Origin: Acidimicrobiaceae bacterium
GTDB lineage: Bacteria > Actinomycetota > Acidimicrobiia > Acidimicrobiales > Ilumatobacteraceae
Reading direction: 5' to 3'
Length of the DNA: 6,770 nt
NCBI GenBank assembly: GCA_947486675.1
Contig: CANKUF010000041.1
Location: 1-6,770, forward strand
Part shown: positions 6,289-6,770 of the stretch, piece by piece
Position numbering within the stretch: the stretch's first letter is position 1
How the letters are laid out: the number at the start of each line of letters is the position of its first letter
Translations under genes and position numbers: made by a program
The notes under the pieces: generated by a model
What the model was told of the DNA's origin: nothing
Seen by the model: the letters and a program-made list of their open reading frames with translations, nothing else
Databases searched by the model: none

Positions 6289-6770
6289 CTACTTCTTTGG
6301 TGGACGCGGTACGAAACTGCTGGTACGACGTTTGTATTCGTCATAACCAGGTCGGCGCTTCGACATAGAACGCTCAAGCATTGGAACTCCCGAAACGCGC
6401 ACCAAGAAGAAGTTCATCAACAAGCTTCCAACAAGTCCAATCCATCCGAAACTCGCTCCAAGTGCAACAACACCAATGCCCCACCACACGCAGGTGTCAC
6501 CGAAATAGTTCGGATGTCGTGTGTACTTCCATAGACCGGTTTGCATTACTTGCCCGGAGTTATCTGGATTGCGCTTGAACTCCGCAAGCTGCCAGTCGCC
6601 AACTGCTTCGAAGAAAATTCCTAGGGCAAATATTGCTATACCTACATAGCCCACAATGGATAACGAAGCATCAGCATCCGACAAAGCAATCTGCACTGGC
6701 AACGAAACCACCATCATGATTGCGCCTTGCAACAAAAACACCGTAAACAAACTGATGATTGGGAATCGCG
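6289..6770 (-). CDS. DUF1295 family membrane protein (steroid 5-alpha-reductase-like), 5' end beyond window
   Basis: The reverse strand is open from the right edge to the TAG at 6289-6291, giving about 160 C-terminal residues of a family usually near 260-270, so the start and first helices are missing. The TTG at 6750 is not a real start: the frame continues upstream as 'RFPIISLFTVF', which is typical DUF1295 sequence. Visible parts: hydrophobic segments near the edge ('FLLQGAIMMVVSLPVQ'), then 'IVGYVGIAIFALGIFFEAVGDWQL', then the signature 'GLWKYTRHPNYFGD' followed by 'WWGIGVVALG', another hydrophobic stretch, and a basic tail ending PRPPKK. The RHPNYFG motif is shared with steroid 5-alpha-reductase and isoprenylcysteine methyltransferase-like enzymes, where it lies near the cofactor. 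The substrate of DUF1295 proteins is generally unknown, with lipid or steroid reduction a possibility. It is convergent with the GGDEF-EAL gene, with no spacer between the stop codons. Confidence 0.92.
   Translation of the reverse strand, partial: RFPIISLFTVFLLQGAIMMVVSLPVQIALSDADASLSIVGYVGIAIFALGIFFEAVGDWQLAEFKRNPDNSGQVMQTGLWKYTRHPNYFGDTCVWWGIGVVALGASFGWIGLVGSLLMNFFLVRVSGVPMLERSMSKRRPGYDEYKRRTSSFVPRPPKK

Overview
The window looks like ordinary chromosomal DNA from a mid-GC actinobacterium, possibly Acidimicrobiia. This is inference from the tight gene order phoH - ybeY - CNNM/CorC-like gene, the style of the SDR, YbeY and DUF1295 proteins, and a GGDEF-EAL protein with a long multi-spanning membrane sensor. 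There is no 16S rRNA or other strong marker to confirm it. I see no mobile element, CRISPR array, tRNA, rRNA or riboswitch.

Layout. Positions 1-3893 are packed with minus-strand genes read right to left. A GNAT-like hypothetical protein (3893 to 3285) comes first, then the PhoH-family ATPase (3254 to 2310), the endoribonuclease YbeY (2317 to 1715), a CNNM/CorC-type membrane protein with CBS domains (1718 to 438), and a short-chain dehydrogenase cut by the left edge (420 to 1). phoH and ybeY overlap by 8 bases and ybeY and the CNNM gene by 4 bases. The remaining gaps are 30 and 17 bases. This suggests a single transcript with translational coupling.

A 106-base divergent gap (3894-3999) separates this set from a plus-strand gene (4000-6288) for a membrane protein of about 762 residues with roughly ten transmembrane helices followed by GGDEF and EAL domains. 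It is a candidate c-di-GMP signalling enzyme. Its EAL domain keeps every catalytic residue I can check. Its cyclase motif is SGDEF, with no inhibitory RxxD site. Its stop codon directly abuts the stop codon of a convergent minus-strand DUF1295 membrane protein (6770 to 6289), which runs off the right edge.

How they fit together: YbeY and its PhoH-type partner are known to act in rRNA maturation and ribosome quality control, and a CorC-like protein is often encoded beside them. The GNAT-like gene at the head of the set is the least understood member. The c-di-GMP gene is divergently transcribed and has no evident functional link to the others. I found no convincing new system. The points most worth checking are the GNAT-like lead gene with its structured leader, the EAL-biased c-di-GMP enzyme with its membrane sensor, and the zero-spacing convergent gene ends.
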